Source: Odontesthes bonariensis
Lineage: Eukaryota; Chordata; Actinopteri; Atheriniformes; Atherinopsidae
Direction of reading: 5' to 3'
DNA: 64,000 nucleotides
NCBI RefSeq assembly: GCF_027942865.1
Contig: NC_134515.1
Location: forward strand, 18,870,227 to 18,934,226
Shown: positions 31,171-43,712 of the stretch, piece after piece
How positions within the stretch are numbered: position 1 is the first letter of the stretch
Layout: every line of letters begins with the position of its first letter
The notes under the pieces: generated by a model
The model's database searches: none
What the model was told of the DNA's origin: nothing
Seen by the model: the letters and a program-made list of their open reading frames with translations, nothing else
Program-made: the position numbers and the translations under genes

Positions 31171-31176
31171 AATAAA
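31171..31176 (+). terminator. arhgap4 polyadenylation signal
   Basis: AATAAATAAA about 570 bases after the arhgap4 stop codon, an overlapping double hexamer in AT-rich sequence. Confidence 0.65.
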
Positions 31177-31199
31177 TAAACAGTTTATTATCTCTGATT

Positions 31200-33300
31200 T
31201 ATTAAATGGGTATAAGCAAATGTGCACATATACAGCATCTTTTAAACTTTGACAGGCTCTACAAAATGCTTTTAAAAGTATTTACCAACCTACACAAGTG
31301 GCAGAGGAGCTGCTGTGTAAAGTGCCTACATGCCATCTGTGGGAACTTGGGCTTCAGCATCCTTGGACAAGATGCTGATAAACCACATTAAACTATCAAC
31401 GTTATGATTGGTGGATAACCTGCTCTACCATGAACTGCAGCTAAATTAATCTTAATCTCTTAATTAACTGCAACTAACCCTCTCGGCTAACTTTTGATCA
31501 GTCTTGCCCACATTGGCTTGGAGGAATTTCAGCCAATCCCTCCGTACAAAACGGCTTAAGCTCTGGATGTTTGTGGATTTAAAGTCCTTCCGCAGCATGT
31601 CTATTGGATTGATCTCTTAACTTTGTTTGCCATTTCAAAACAAAAAGTAATGATTTAGAATGTATCGTTTCTTTGTCAGAATGGTGTGTGTGTACTCAGC
31701 TTCCTGACTTTCCATATTTAACTTAAGTATTTTTTATTTATTTTTTGACCTTTCTTTATCCTGTATTCAAAACTTCGTAGCATGCTGTTCACACAATGAT
31801 GCGCTGTCATTTTGTGAAGTCATACAATCAATTACTTTGATTGTATGACTTCACATACTTCACATGAAAATGCTTCATGAAGAGTGTTTACTTGCAATAG
31901 TTATTTTTTTACATTTCATGATTGATACTTTGTGCAACGCTGCCCTTGATGCCTGAAGCTCCTCAACCGACTTTTTTTTTTTTTTAATGCGAAACGAGCA
32001 GCAGCTCTACTCCGTTTCCACCTGGCTGTCTAAGCTCTTCAGCCCGTGAGATCAGTATGAACTCTACCAATTTATGGGATGTAGCCTACTATTATTTCTC
32101 ACATGTATATGTAATGTCATTCTTTCTTTCACAACACAAAATATAAATAATGTTTGGAATGTAAAGCAAACGCTTTGCTATCCAGATGATGTTTACCACA
32201 GAGGTCTGGTATAATACTTTGAATTCCCCACCAATGTATGCAGTAGCTGTCAGTCTCCTGCTCAATTTTGCCCTCATTTGAGAAATCCCCAAAATGATTA
32301 AACTACTTCATTTGGAGCACAACCTTGATGGGAAAGTTTTACCATTTCTTAAAAGAGAATCACACTTAAACTAGTGTGACTTTTTCCTGTTGCTGCTGAC
32401 TGAGGCTGAAAGGATCGCATCTTCTTTAAAAAGGGCAAAATATTCTTGGGCCCTCAAACTGAAGACTTGCCTTCCCCTCAATTTACCCTAGAACTGAACA
32501 CAATACCATAAAAAGAACTTGTAACAAAGTCCTTCCAAAGTTGTATTTGCAAAAACCGCAAATGTTTTCTGGACATTATTTGAAAGGACTACATGCAGGA
32601 ATGTAAATGTACAGATGGACACATTGACAGTCAGTTTTGTTGAGCTGTCTTGTATAGTTCTGGTTCTTCACGCAGCAGAGTTGTAGGTCTTCAACGAGCC
32701 ACTAAACTCATGACTGCGGAAGAGTCAGATTCCCATGACCCTTCCAAAGGCCTATTTGGGAAGGGTGAACAGCTGTTACACACTCGGGACAGAATGAACA
32801 TTGTTCATTTTTTTTATATATATGCATAGTTAAAACAACAAAAACTTTCAAGCTTTTTAGAGACATGTCTATCATGACAATAGAGTCAGAGGTTCAAGGT
32901 CACAGATCACAAATGGTTTCACAAACTCAAAAAGCAAATATTACTGTTTCCAACAGACGTTTACGACCACTTTCATGGGCAGTAATAACATGGGTGTAAC
33001 TATTTCATTCGGCCAGTAGCATACACACAGTAGATACCCTTTGGACTAAAGCACCAAAATGGAATGGATACATTACTGGTTATTATGGTAATTAACAATT
33101 CCAAGAGTGCTTTTTAAAAAAAATGTGCTCTGTGTGAGTTTTATGTTTGCTCAAGGCAAACATTTTAAGGTTTCTTGAAATGTGTTTTATTCAACAGAAC
33201 GCTTTAAAAGATGCCATCTACCACAGTGTATAATTTATTAAAGGATTTGGGGACTTTTTAGAGTATATTTCTCAGTTTCCTTTCAGATGACGTGTCTACA
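31200..33300. other. Intergenic region between arhgap4 and ssr4
   Basis: About 2.1 kb with no coding frame that I can support. It holds a perfect 19-bp hairpin at 31813-31855 and otherwise AT-rich sequence. Confidence 0.55.
31813..31855. repeat. Perfect 19-bp inverted repeat
   Basis: The arms 31813-31831 (TGTGAAGTCATACAATCAA) and 31837-31855 are exact reverse complements around the 5-base loop TTACT. The arm length and perfect match are unlikely by chance. It may be the stem of a very small foldback element or a hairpin RNA; there is no further evidence for either. Confidence 0.85.
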
Positions 33301-33339
33301 CTTCATTTTTCCCAGAGTCCTAAGCGGCACTACTGTCAA

Positions 33340-33471
33340 CGTCATTGCAGCGCAAGCGCAGACGTGGCGCAGCGGTGAGCTGAGGTGGACTTCCTTCGTT
33401 CAGTCAACGTGAAAGAAGCAGCATAGTTCCTCAGCTGAACCTCAGGGAAAATATAAAACCTCTTAGACACC
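33340..33471 (+). promoter_or_regulatory. Probable ssr4 proximal promoter and 5' UTR
   Basis: GC-richer than its surroundings and directly upstream of the ssr4 start codon. It contains GCGCAAGCGC (33350-33359), close to an NRF1 site, and GACGTGGC (33361-33368), which contains the ACGTGG core of XBP1/ATF6 unfolded-protein-response elements. Two further AACGT motifs occur at about 33339 and 33406. There is no TATA box in a convincing position. Binding is inferred from motif shape only; the setting fits a housekeeping ER gene. Confidence 0.4.
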
Positions 33472-36400
33472 ATGATGATCCGGATAGCTGCATTTCTTAC
33501 GCTGCTGGTGGCCGCCTGTTCGGGTAGGTGGGCAGAGAACCGGGGAAGGAGATTTTCTAAGGTTAATTATCCCGTAATGCTAATCAGCCTTAGCTAGTAC
33601 TGAGTTCATAATATCGCCTCCCCTGGTCTTTAAACCCTATGTGAACTGTGTAGTATTTATTAATACTGTTCAGTTGATGTATGTGCGTCTCAGAATTTAG
33701 TTAAGCTCAGGTCTGTATTTTGTGGTGACAGGAGAGGGCTGCACAGACCCAGTCATCACTCCGTCGGCCTACACCACGTCTGACGCCGTCATCTCCTCCG
33801 AGTCCGTCTTCATCGTTGAACTGAGCCTGGCTTGTGCCAACGGAGCACAGGTAACCGCACAGCACACCAGACACAAAGTAGGAGCAGTAGTTGATGCCAC
33901 CGAGTGATTAACTCATTGATGTTTGCTTCTGCCCTCTCCAGAGTGTGACTTTGTATGCTGATGTCAATGGAAGACAGTTCCCTGTGACCAGAGGTCAGGA
34001 TGTTGGCAAATACCAGGTATGGGATCACATGCAGCCACTGCTTAAACAACTTTCTCTCGCTGTATCTTATTCAGTAGTGCTGGAAAACTGGTTGGTTAGT
34101 GCTTGATCACTTAAAGTGATACTCCGGAGTAGATTCAACCTGGGGTCATTTGAACCGTGACATCCAGCCAAGTAGCCCACCCGCAGTTTTTTCGATATTG
34201 ACTGAACATCAGCTGAGTTACTGAGTTATCCCGAATAGCTTTGTACAAGGGTTAATGGATCCTGGTCCGTATCTCCAAAATTACCACACTAAAATCACAT
34301 GCCATGACACCAAACTTCTACAGTAGTACAAATATGGTCTGTACTCACCAAACTATGCATTTGGAAGTTTGAAAATAGTCCAGGAGTTAATTATTATCAA
34401 CACAAGCCTGATAGCTTCTCTGCAGCTAAAGCTGCGTCGACGTCACTTCAGAGAGCTGGGAGCTTCAATGTAAGATGAGGGTTGATCTACTACTGTAGAC
34501 AACAAAGCAAGGCTGCTCAGTTTCTCCATTGATAAAATAACTTCACAACTCTACAACATAAAAATTCATAAAAAAACATGTAGAATATAGCATATACTTT
34601 GTTGTCTACAGTAGTAGATCAACCCTCATCTTACTTTGAAGCTCCCAGCTCTCTGAAGTGACGTCGACGCAGCTTTAGCTGCAGAGAAGCTATTAGGCTT
34701 GTGTTGATAATAATAAACTCCTGGACTATTTTCAAACTTCCAAATGCATCGTTTGGTGAGTACAGACCATATTTGTACTACTGTAGAAGTTTGGTGTCAT
34801 GGCATGTGATTTTAGTGTGGTAATTTTGGAGATACGGACCAGGATCCATTAACCCTTGTACAAAGCTATTCGGGATAACTCAGTAACTCAGCTGATGTTC
34901 AGCCAATATCGAAAAAACTGCGGGTGGGCTACTTGGCTGGATGTCACGGTTCAAATGACCCCAGGTTGAATCTACTCCGGAGTATCACTTTAAGTTAATA
35001 ACACTTTTGCTCTGCAGCCTTGGTTAGCTCGGTGTTGCAGGACACAAACCAGTTAACTATCTGCTGTAGGTTGTGGACGTAGTAGAGCTCCAGCTCACAA
35101 TGGCTTTAGAGAGCAGAAACGTAGCTGGTAGGAGATGGCATTTACTGAGGTCTGATTTTTACTAGCAGAAACTTATCAGTGAAGGTGCAGAATGGCATTT
35201 AAGGCAGCCAAAACAGTGACCTGAGTATCCACGAAGTAGAGAAACAATAGATAAAGGACTGTGGCTTTCAAAGAGTGAGTGTACTTTGAAACTAAGCTTG
35301 TCAGATATAAACCCTTTCAAGTTTTGAGCTTGATAGTCAGCTGCCATATTAACAGTTTTTTTTTTTTTAAACTTAAAAATAAAATAGTTTTCTGGTTGTT
35401 AAACTCAGTTTTGACTGACTCTTCTCCTCTCTTTTGAGTGTAGATCAGCCATAAGATACTTGAAAAAAGTTCAGACAACAGTTCTGCTTTTGTGCATGAA
35501 ACCATAAAACACCCCCCCCGCCCAAACTGTTGGAAAAAAAGTGATGCTTTCAATGGGGGAGAGGACCAGCTCAACATAAGTCTTACTCTTTCAGGTATCC
35601 TGGAGTCTTCCTCACAAACAGGCCAGCTCTGGAACATATCAGGTCAAATTCTTCGACGAGGAGTCCTACAGCTCCCTGCGTAAGGTTAGTGTTTGATCCT
35701 TCTGGATCGTCGTTTTAAAAAAAAAAAAAAATTTCAATTATTTATTTTCTTATAAATAACAGGATTTCAATCGGAATAACATATCTGCATCTCATATGTT
35801 CCAGGCCCAGAGAAACAATGAAGACATAAATGCCATTCAGCCTCTCTTTTCTGTCAACATTGACCACAGGGTGAGTCTCCTACAGACAGGGTTCAGTCTC
35901 ATTCACGGCGCACTCAGGATATTTTAGCAGTTATTAGTTTTGCATCAGACCGTTACAGCATCTCTAGACTTCTTGTTAGGATTCTCCAGCTAGTGGATGT
36001 ACTTTCTTGTCTAACATCTCTCATCATGTGGCAGACATTTCCCGCACATGATTTCACAAACCTAACATGCATGACCACTTTACTAGATGAAGAGCCAAAA
36101 ATATCTCCTTTTTTTTTCACTTCAGGTATTTTGTGGCACAAGTGATTCTATTATACCACAAAAAGTCTGAACATCAAACTGAATGATCCACTTAAATGAA
36201 TAACTTTTCGAGGCTTCATTACTCTCCCTACAAATGTATTCTCATTGTGTAACTGTAGTGACGATTTACGTTCAAAGCAGCTGGATGTTTGTGAGATTCC
36301 AAAGACCACGATCGCAATAGAATCCAGAAGCCATGATGTAAATTTTTGGCCAAAATGCAACTGTTCAAACCAAATGGTGTAAAATATTGGTATCTACGGG

Positions 36401-37165
36401 TGTGTTTTAGGTGACAAACAACAATAATGGCACGTATTCATTGATCTGATTGGCTGAAGTTTACTTGTGAAGTTGATAGGCGGATGCTTCATCTAATCGC
36501 CTGCAAAGGGCCTGCTTTTCTGTGCAGTTGCTACTGAACAGTTCTCAGATAGTTCTGTGAAATGGACCATCTGGTGTGTCGGGTTAAGTGACATTATTAT
36601 TTAGAGACAAAGCTTTTAGCTGCTCTGGATGTTAAACAAGGGATCAGCAAGCGCAAGAGTCTTACTGGAATAAGTATTTGATTCATGACCAGATTCCCTA
36701 CATTCGTATTAAACAAAGCCCTCACTGCATCAGTGTCACTCTGTTATTCACTTGTAGCTTCGGAATGAATGGATGAGGTTACGCAGCAGTATGTTCTGTT
36801 TATTCTCCTCGAACAAAATCACTAAAATATAAAATTGGCTAGTTTGTTGTCATTTTGGTAAAAAAGTCATTGATTTTTTTTTTTTTATTTTATTTTTTTT
36901 TTATTTTTATTTTTTCCAAGTCACAAAGAAATCAAGTTATCTGCTCATTTAAGATCTACATCATTCAGAGGGGGGCGGTTGGTCACTGTTTACATTGCCA
37001 TATGGTCTCTGATTGTTTTTCTTTTTTTTCTTCTTTTCTCGTCCAATATCCCTACTGCAGGGTGCGTGGAACGGCCCATGGGTGTCAACTGAGGTGGTAG
37101 CTGCCCTGATTGGTATCCTGGTCTACTACATGGCCTTCAGTGCCAAGGGCACCATCCAGGCATAA
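33472..37165 (+). CDS. ssr4: Signal sequence receptor delta (TRAP-delta), complete 6-exon gene
   Basis: A subunit of the translocon-associated protein complex in the ER membrane, which assists Sec61-dependent translocation and N-glycosylation. Exons: 33472-33523, 33732-33850, 33942-34016, 35595-35684, 35805-35870 and 37061-37165. All borders are AG/GT; the sum is 507 nt, giving 168 aa (human 173). Residues 1 to about 18 form a signal peptide ([14 protein letters not shown]). The lumenal domain has [15 protein letters not shown] and [12 protein letters not shown], as in vertebrate SSR4. A single membrane helix lies near the C-terminus ([15 protein letters not shown]), followed by the short cytosolic tail SAKGTIQA. 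Intron 3 carries a long foldback element. The gene lies between arhgap4 and the vasopressin receptor gene; all three map to Xq28 in human. Confidence 0.97.
34111..34993. mobile_element. TTAA-flanked foldback (palindromic) MITE in ssr4 intron 3
   Basis: Two arms of 397 bases each (34111-34507 and 34597-34993) are nearly exact reverse complements around an 89-base spacer. I noticed only a few mismatches, for example GCCTGATAGC against GCCTAATAGC, mostly single substitutions. The ends are TTAA-AGTGATACTCCGG and its complement. The TTAA borders and the GAT...CCGG terminal pattern resemble the arhgap4 intron 10 element, though the interiors differ. No transposase frame is present. A piggyBac or Kolobok-type mobiliser is inferred. 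Confidence 0.88.
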
Positions 37166-37314
37166 ACTGATCCACAGTCACTGTTTGACCACAGGATCAT
37201 TAAAGACTGAATTCTGGTGGAGCTCAACTACCAATCCATCGTCCAGTGTTGCAGCCAAACCAGCGGGATTTTTCCACTTTTTGTGCTCCGTGGCAAGAAG
37301 CAAAAGTAGCCGCC

Positions 37315-37318
<4 letters not shown>

Positions 37319-37347
<29 letters not shown>
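37319..37347. repeat. Long poly(T) tract in ssr4 3' UTR
   Basis: A nearly pure run of T about 29 bases long, about 155 bases after the ssr4 stop codon and before the polyadenylation signal. It would be a U-rich element in the mRNA. Confidence 0.85.
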
Positions 37348-37488
37348 GTCATAAATTCAGACTGTCTGTGTGTGATCAGTTTTATTTTTTCTAATTTTCA
37401 GGTTAATTTTGTGAAAAGTGGTCATGTCCTTTTTAATGGACTTGTTTTTCTTTTTTTAAAAATCAGGCCAAAAAAACATGACTTTATA

Positions 37489-37494
37489 AATAAA
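37489..37494 (+). terminator. ssr4 polyadenylation signal
   Basis: AATAAA about 325 bases after the ssr4 stop codon, followed 12 bases later by a perfect 13-bp hairpin. Confidence 0.7.
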
Positions 37495-37506
37495 GAAAAC
37501 AAACTT

Positions 37507-37536
37507 AGTCATGTTGTGTGAGTACACAACATGACT
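37507..37536. repeat. 13-bp hairpin at the ssr4 cleavage region
   Basis: AGTCATGTTGTGT (37507-37519) and ACACAACATGACT (37524-37536) pair exactly around GAGT. It sits where 3' cleavage would occur. The right arm or loop could act as the GU-rich downstream element; this is inference from position. Confidence 0.7.
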
Positions 37537-37539
37537 CTG

Positions 37540-40500
37540 CCTAAACAATGTAGACTCATCCAGGCTAGACTATTCTTCTGTGTGGGTACACTGGCCAGAG
37601 TGAGAGTTGGGAAGACGTTTTGAACACCTGCGGCGTTAGGCCTTCCACACATAAAATGCCATTTATGTGACTACGCTGGCTGGTTTGAGCAGGCCTTCGT
37701 TGACATGGTTCTTCCAGGAAAATTAATAAATGGCTTGTTATAATTCCTGTGTAATGTCTTGGTTCATGCCTCTATAAATTCCTTTTTCTCTAAGATGAAC
37801 TGGAAAATTAACAACCTTTCTCTCCAAGGCAACACATGTCAGCTGTGATGGGAGTTTTTTTTTTTTTTGTTTGCCAGCCTTAAACTGGCAGTGTCTTAAC
37901 AGTTCCCTGAGCTCATTGAGATCAAGTGATAACCACATCCAAGCAGATTTATATTTCACAGACTAATTGCAAGAGAGATGGAAACTTGTTATTCAGAGCT
38001 GCAGTTTCTATTTTCCATCCCAAATAAAAAAGAGAAGCAAAAAAACCTCTATGAAGATTTATACTTTATTTATAAATGGAAATGTTTTGGATGCAGGTAC
38101 TGTATCGGTAGTTGCTATAAACACATTAAGCTTGGAGGTTGTGGCTTAACTCCAGTTCGACATGATGGCTATTTTTGTCACCAAGACACCCCCCCAGCAT
38201 TCTTAGAAAGTGAGATCTATGTTAAAACACAGCAGCACGCTAACAGTTCAAATGATTTTTTTTTTTTTTTAGAGCACACCACCATAAATATATGTGTGTA
38301 TATATATATTTATTATGTTTCATGTGTTTTGTCAGTGAGCAGCTGCTGTAGTTGTTTTTCCCTCCCTAACTTCAGAAGTGCGGTGCCACCAGTTGAACAC
38401 CATGTGGCAGCTCTGTGCTGTGTTTTAAGTGTCTTGACAGATCACACGTACATTTTTACAGGTTCAGAGCAGGCTGTTGCCAATTTAAAGCAACACATTG
38501 CATGATGCACTTGTTTTTCTTTACCTCCTCTTCAGTTTGTCACCTTCATCCTGTCGGCAGTAAAAGCAAACTTGTGCTGAGGTCATCTACTTTGCTGGAG
38601 AGATTTAAACTTAGCAAGTCTATTTCTGCGCGAGTCCCAAATCCACGTTTACATTCGCTGCTCGCCACACCAGCACACACCTCTCGCTCTGCCCCGTGAG
38701 ACTAATGCAAGAGTTGTACACTTAGTAACATGACCTCCTCAAATAAATACTGTGTGCAGTAAAAGAACACAGGATGTTTACCAGATGTCTGCTTTTCTAT
38801 GGCTTTGTCATCACTCACACACACACACCATTAATGTAAGCACTCAGATTGTTTCCTTTGGCATATATAGGCGAGGAGACAATAGAGACATGTGGGTTAT
38901 TTCTGGGAAGACGTGCAGGAGTGAATCCAGATACCTTCTAATGGAGTCACCTATTAATCTGTGGGTGGATGGTTAGAAATGGAGCGCACAAACAGTCAGA
39001 AACCACTGAATTAGTGTTGAAATTAGACTTGTCCTCCTCTTTGTTGTGATTCAGTTCAGAGTGGATGACTGCAACCCACACACAAGTGCCAATGATTGAG
39101 GATAAAGATTGAAATACGAAGCCATAATTTCTTCCCCCTTAGCGATGAATGGAGTTTATATGATTCATATATATGTTTCTGTTTGAACCATTACACAAAA
39201 CAGGGTTTAATTGGGATTTATTAATGCAAAATATTGTTTGTTTTTTAGGGTACTGCATACATCTCAAGATCTAATCTTCATTATAACATGAGACAAAACA
39301 TTTTACTATGTAATAAGAATAACTGTAGAGGAGGAGTACAAGGGAAGAGTTGCCCCTTTTCAGTTTAGTGTTTTGGTTTCTAAAATACTTCATCAGATTT
39401 TCTTGTAACTTGTAACACATCTAATATATTGACTTCAAAGAACAGGCTTTATCTGAAACTGCAGTTCACTCTAAATATATTCAATATTTGGAACTCCATT
39501 AGAAATAATTGATCCAGTGTTAGTCTGTTACAATTACTTGATCGTTTTGATTTAAAAAGAAAAATAATCTAAAGATGTTCTTTGCTAAATTTAGCAGTTT
39601 TCCTGAAAATTCGAAGCAAATTTACTGAAGATTTTGGATGATAGATGTTAACAGCAACGAGTCCAAGAGAAAGAAAGAGAAAAAATAAAAAAGAGCAACT
39701 GTAGAGGAGTCCGCGCGCGAGTGTGTGTTTGTGCTGTGAAGCAGAGAAAAAACATTCGGACAGAGGTGTATAAAACACCAACTCCGGGGGCAGACACTGA
39801 TGGGCTTAGTGGGATTCAACAATGTGGAAACTGGCGTCTCACAAATGATTCTCACATGGAGTCACGCTTTTCTGTCTACAGTCCATCACAAGCATTGTTT
39901 TTCCTATTCGTTATTCTATGGGCTAACTCAATCATCAAAAAGTACACTTTCTACGCCTGCTTCCTTCTCTACAATAACAGTTATTGTTCTGGTTGTTTCA
40001 TGGATGAGTATGCACAGTGAGGCGTGTTAGATGTGCAGCTCTTTTATCTTATAAAGTTAGGAAAGAATAAACTTACAGTCACATCTAAGCTTCTGTGCCT
40101 TTTGATCCATTATCTCCCTCTTCCGGGTCCTGTTTGCGCATCCTCTAATCTGCTCAATTTTCTCTATTTGAATCGCTTTAAGTCTTTTTCTTCATCATTA
40201 GAGACCTTTCATTTCACACTAGGAGGTCAGCAAGTGGTATTGAGCTTTTCTTTGTCACTGACACGCACGCCTGAGCTGGCCTGCAGCCATGAAATACTGT
40301 AGGTTAAACATGAGCAGACGCATTACAACAAACCATTTATCCGCACATAAATCCTGTGAAGGCATGTTGAATGAGCTCCCATAAAATAGGTTTTATCAGA
40401 CCAAGTGCACATGCCTGTTTTTACTATGAAGAAAAGAAATTGCAGGGGCATGTTGAGGTGTAAAAACAACGATACTTCGAGTAATAAAAAACAGGTGGCA

Positions 40501-43400
40501 GAGAGTGATAAAGGCTAACCTTGACCCCAAATGGCCCTCAGAAACAAAGCTCTTGAATCAGTAAATTTGTATTCTACAAAGTACGAGGTGAACACTGTTG
40601 AATCAAACTTGCTGCTATATACAGAATAAATCCCACAGAGGATGCAAAAGAATTCAGAGGCGAGAAAAGAAGATGCAGGAAAAGAACGTTTTGATAAGTC
40701 ATGATAATGCTATCGTATTTCCTCGGCTTCCTCTTAACATTATAAAGAATGAGTAATTGCCCCTCCCCAACACACACACTGAAGCTGGTTGTGTAAGTTG
40801 GTCCAGGCCAGATATGCCTCCAGTCGTCTTGGAACGAGCTTAGCGGCAGCTTCAGCAGTCATCGGGTCTGTGGAGCGATCTTGAGTTAAGCAATGCACAC
40901 CCATTGCTCACATGGGTAGAGCTCCCAGCTCCGGGCTTGATTTACATTGACTGTGGTCAAGGCCAGAGGGTTCTGTCATTCCTCAGTGCCACTGGTTGTA
41001 CTCCTTTGCTGACCTTAAATTGATCTAAAGACACAAGATGCCCTATTTTCCTGTCCTTGTGACAGCCAAAACGCTGGGTCATTTATTTCATTCCTGGCAG
41101 GAAATGTTGCCCCACTGTAATGAAGAGGTGACCTTGAGTTTAGACATCGGCCCTGCAGTATGGAAACCAAGAGCATTCAACATAAACACGCCCACACTAT
41201 CACATATGATTAGAGAAAAATTGTGACCTGCCTACCGGCCATCTATCATATTCTTTGTTTAAGATAGGAATGATGGTGGTTGCAGTTATAGCAGCAGTTG
41301 AGAGATTTTTACCCTCAGGAAACCAGTCAAAAGGAAATGACCGGCAATGATGCCTCTATTTTTAGTGGATATTTAGTTGTGTTTGTGTCAGCAAATTCTC
41401 CATCTACTGGAATACATTCATTGTTAAGCTCTTTTAATGCTCACTAATAGCCCTGCAGATAGCATAATGCACATGACAGGCGGCTGTAGGCTCTCGCATT
41501 GATCTGAAAAGCTGGATGTATCTTAAGTGTGGCCCTTTCAGCGCAGATGAATCATCTTCTGACCTCTCAACTTCCTGACAGAGAAAGGAAAAATACAGGA
41601 ACACTCCCGAAGGTTTAGGAGAAGTTCATCTATTTCCTGATATAACAAAAGTGAGACATGGGATGTTTTTGCTGTGGTCTTTTGTTTGGCAGAGAATCAA
41701 AGTAGGGAGCTTATGTCTGGGGAGAAAATGCCGAGTGGCGTGCTGGAGGCCCAAACACTTTGTGCGCTTAGAGGAAGAGGTGAGGCTGCTCCTTCGACCC
41801 AGGCGAGCACTCCTGAGACACCTTGAAAGCATCCCAGTATTGTCCTGCAGATTGACATAACACTGTTCTCTGATGTAAAAAAAAAAAAAAGGATGTTCAG
41901 AGCTGGCTGAGTGTGAGTCGACAGCATGAAACAAAACAAACTTATTATCAGGAGCATCTCATCTGAAATGGGTAGTCGACAAAATGCAGTAAATTCTAAT
42001 CTGATCTCAAACACAGATTCATCAAATCTACTGTTGTACAGTGGTACATATGGTTATATTTAGTAAAAAACAACAAAAAAACAACAACAAAACAATAAAA
42101 AAAGTCATAATATTAAGTTTGTCGTGCAGTTGTGGGGCATGATAACTAACTCTTTCCATCGATGAAAATGCATCAAACTGCATCAGAAAGACAGTAACAG
42201 GAGCTGAAATATATAAATCTATATGGGTGTGTCTGTTTTTCTTTTCTATACAACAATAGATGAGGTGATGAAGAGGAGAGGGGTGGGGGGGGGTGGGCTC
42301 ATGGTGTGATATAACATATCTTATGATCCCTGCTCTGATGGTAGCTTTGTTGAAGAAAAACTTGGCTGACATCATTTGAAGATTAACCTGCTGAGCGAGG
42401 CCCCTCTAAAAACATCTAACTGACATCACAGGCACTTAGTCTTGACTGAAGATTTTTCACTGTTGATATGAAGTTTTCTTCCTAAGCAGATCTGCAGTTT
42501 AGCTGACGTGCAGTAGTTTCACTCAACATTTAGTATGTTTTATCTGTTCTGTTAAGACCTGTTAAGCTTTAGAAAATCTTTGGTGTGACTGCCCCCCCCT
42601 TCTCCTAAACACCTGACCATTGCAGTTACATTCAGCTTTTACATAAGTTGTGATAATATCTAATGTGCCACACATATTCAATAAATATACTTTACATTAT
42701 TTTTACTACACATGGAATGTTGCTGAATGTCTGTTTCCTCCCCGTGTCTTCAACATACCGTAATGTTTGTGTATCACACACTGCACCTCGCACAAAATGC
42801 AGTCTCATAATTGCGTCCCAGTTAGTAATGGAAAACCTGTTTTTCTGTTCTTTGTCACTCCTCTATGTTCGTGGGTGTGAGTTTTTCGGCGCGTTGATTC
42901 GCAGAATTCCAGCTCCTCGTGCGGCTGTGTCCTAACTCATTTGCACCATCGCCAAGAGTGAATTTGCGTCCATCTTTCCGACCAATCCTTTAGACTAAAC
43001 TGAATATGAATTCATCCTGAAACATCTGTTTTTAATCCACTATTTTTGATATGAAAAAGTTGTTCACATTATTAGATTTCAGCCAAAGCTTTCTCAGGAC
43101 CACTCCTGCAGCTGTGACATTCATGGTATCCCCTGTCTGCTTTCAGCCCGACAGCTGTCTCATCCTCTCTTAATGCTGCTTAGTTTTCTCTACACTCATA
43201 ACTTTGTCTGCTGCTTTGTACATTAGGCATGCCATGAGGCCATGAATGCAGAAATCCACCCTTGCATTCTTGGTGCTCTGCTATGTCTGAGTAAAGCCAG
43301 AGGTTTGTTTTTTTTTCTTCTTTTTTTTCTTCTAACACGAATCACTGCACAAGATCCAACTTAAAATCTACTGAGGTGAAAATCTCTTTACTTTCCAGGT
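37540..43400. other. Intergenic region between ssr4 and the vasopressin receptor gene
   Basis: Nearly 6 kb between two convergent genes. The longest + frame (37978-38505, 175 codons) is AT-rich and low-complexity, and matches no family I know. I see no RNA gene. Short T runs, a (TA)n/(TG)n patch near 38290-38312 and an (AC)n patch near 38817 are present. The receptor 3' UTR occupies an unknown part of the right end. Confidence 0.5.
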
Positions 43401-43712
43401 CATTTTGCATTGCAAATGCACTGAAGGGCTTGACTGCAAATGGTGTTGACATCTTCAATGCCACCCCTCCTTACAGCTGGGGTGGAGCAGACAGTTGATT
43501 ACAGATATACGTCCTGCTGACAGTACAGCTGTCCTTTGTCGCTGCAAACATCTGGTGGAGGTCAGGCTGTTTTCAAGCTGTGATGCTGTAGGTGGCGGCG
43601 GCAGCGGCGAGATTTGTGTGCAGCAGCACGTCCTTGCACCGAGTGCGTGTGCTCCCATGCATATACTTCCAAGCACATCTCAGTGTGAATGTTTCCGTCT
43701 CATCTGCCTCTG

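Noticed and set aside
37978-38505. 175-codon + strand open frame with several Cys residues
   Set aside because: AT-rich, with polyPhe and alternating Ile/Tyr from simple sequence, and no family resemblance, splice context or Kozak-like start that would support a gene.
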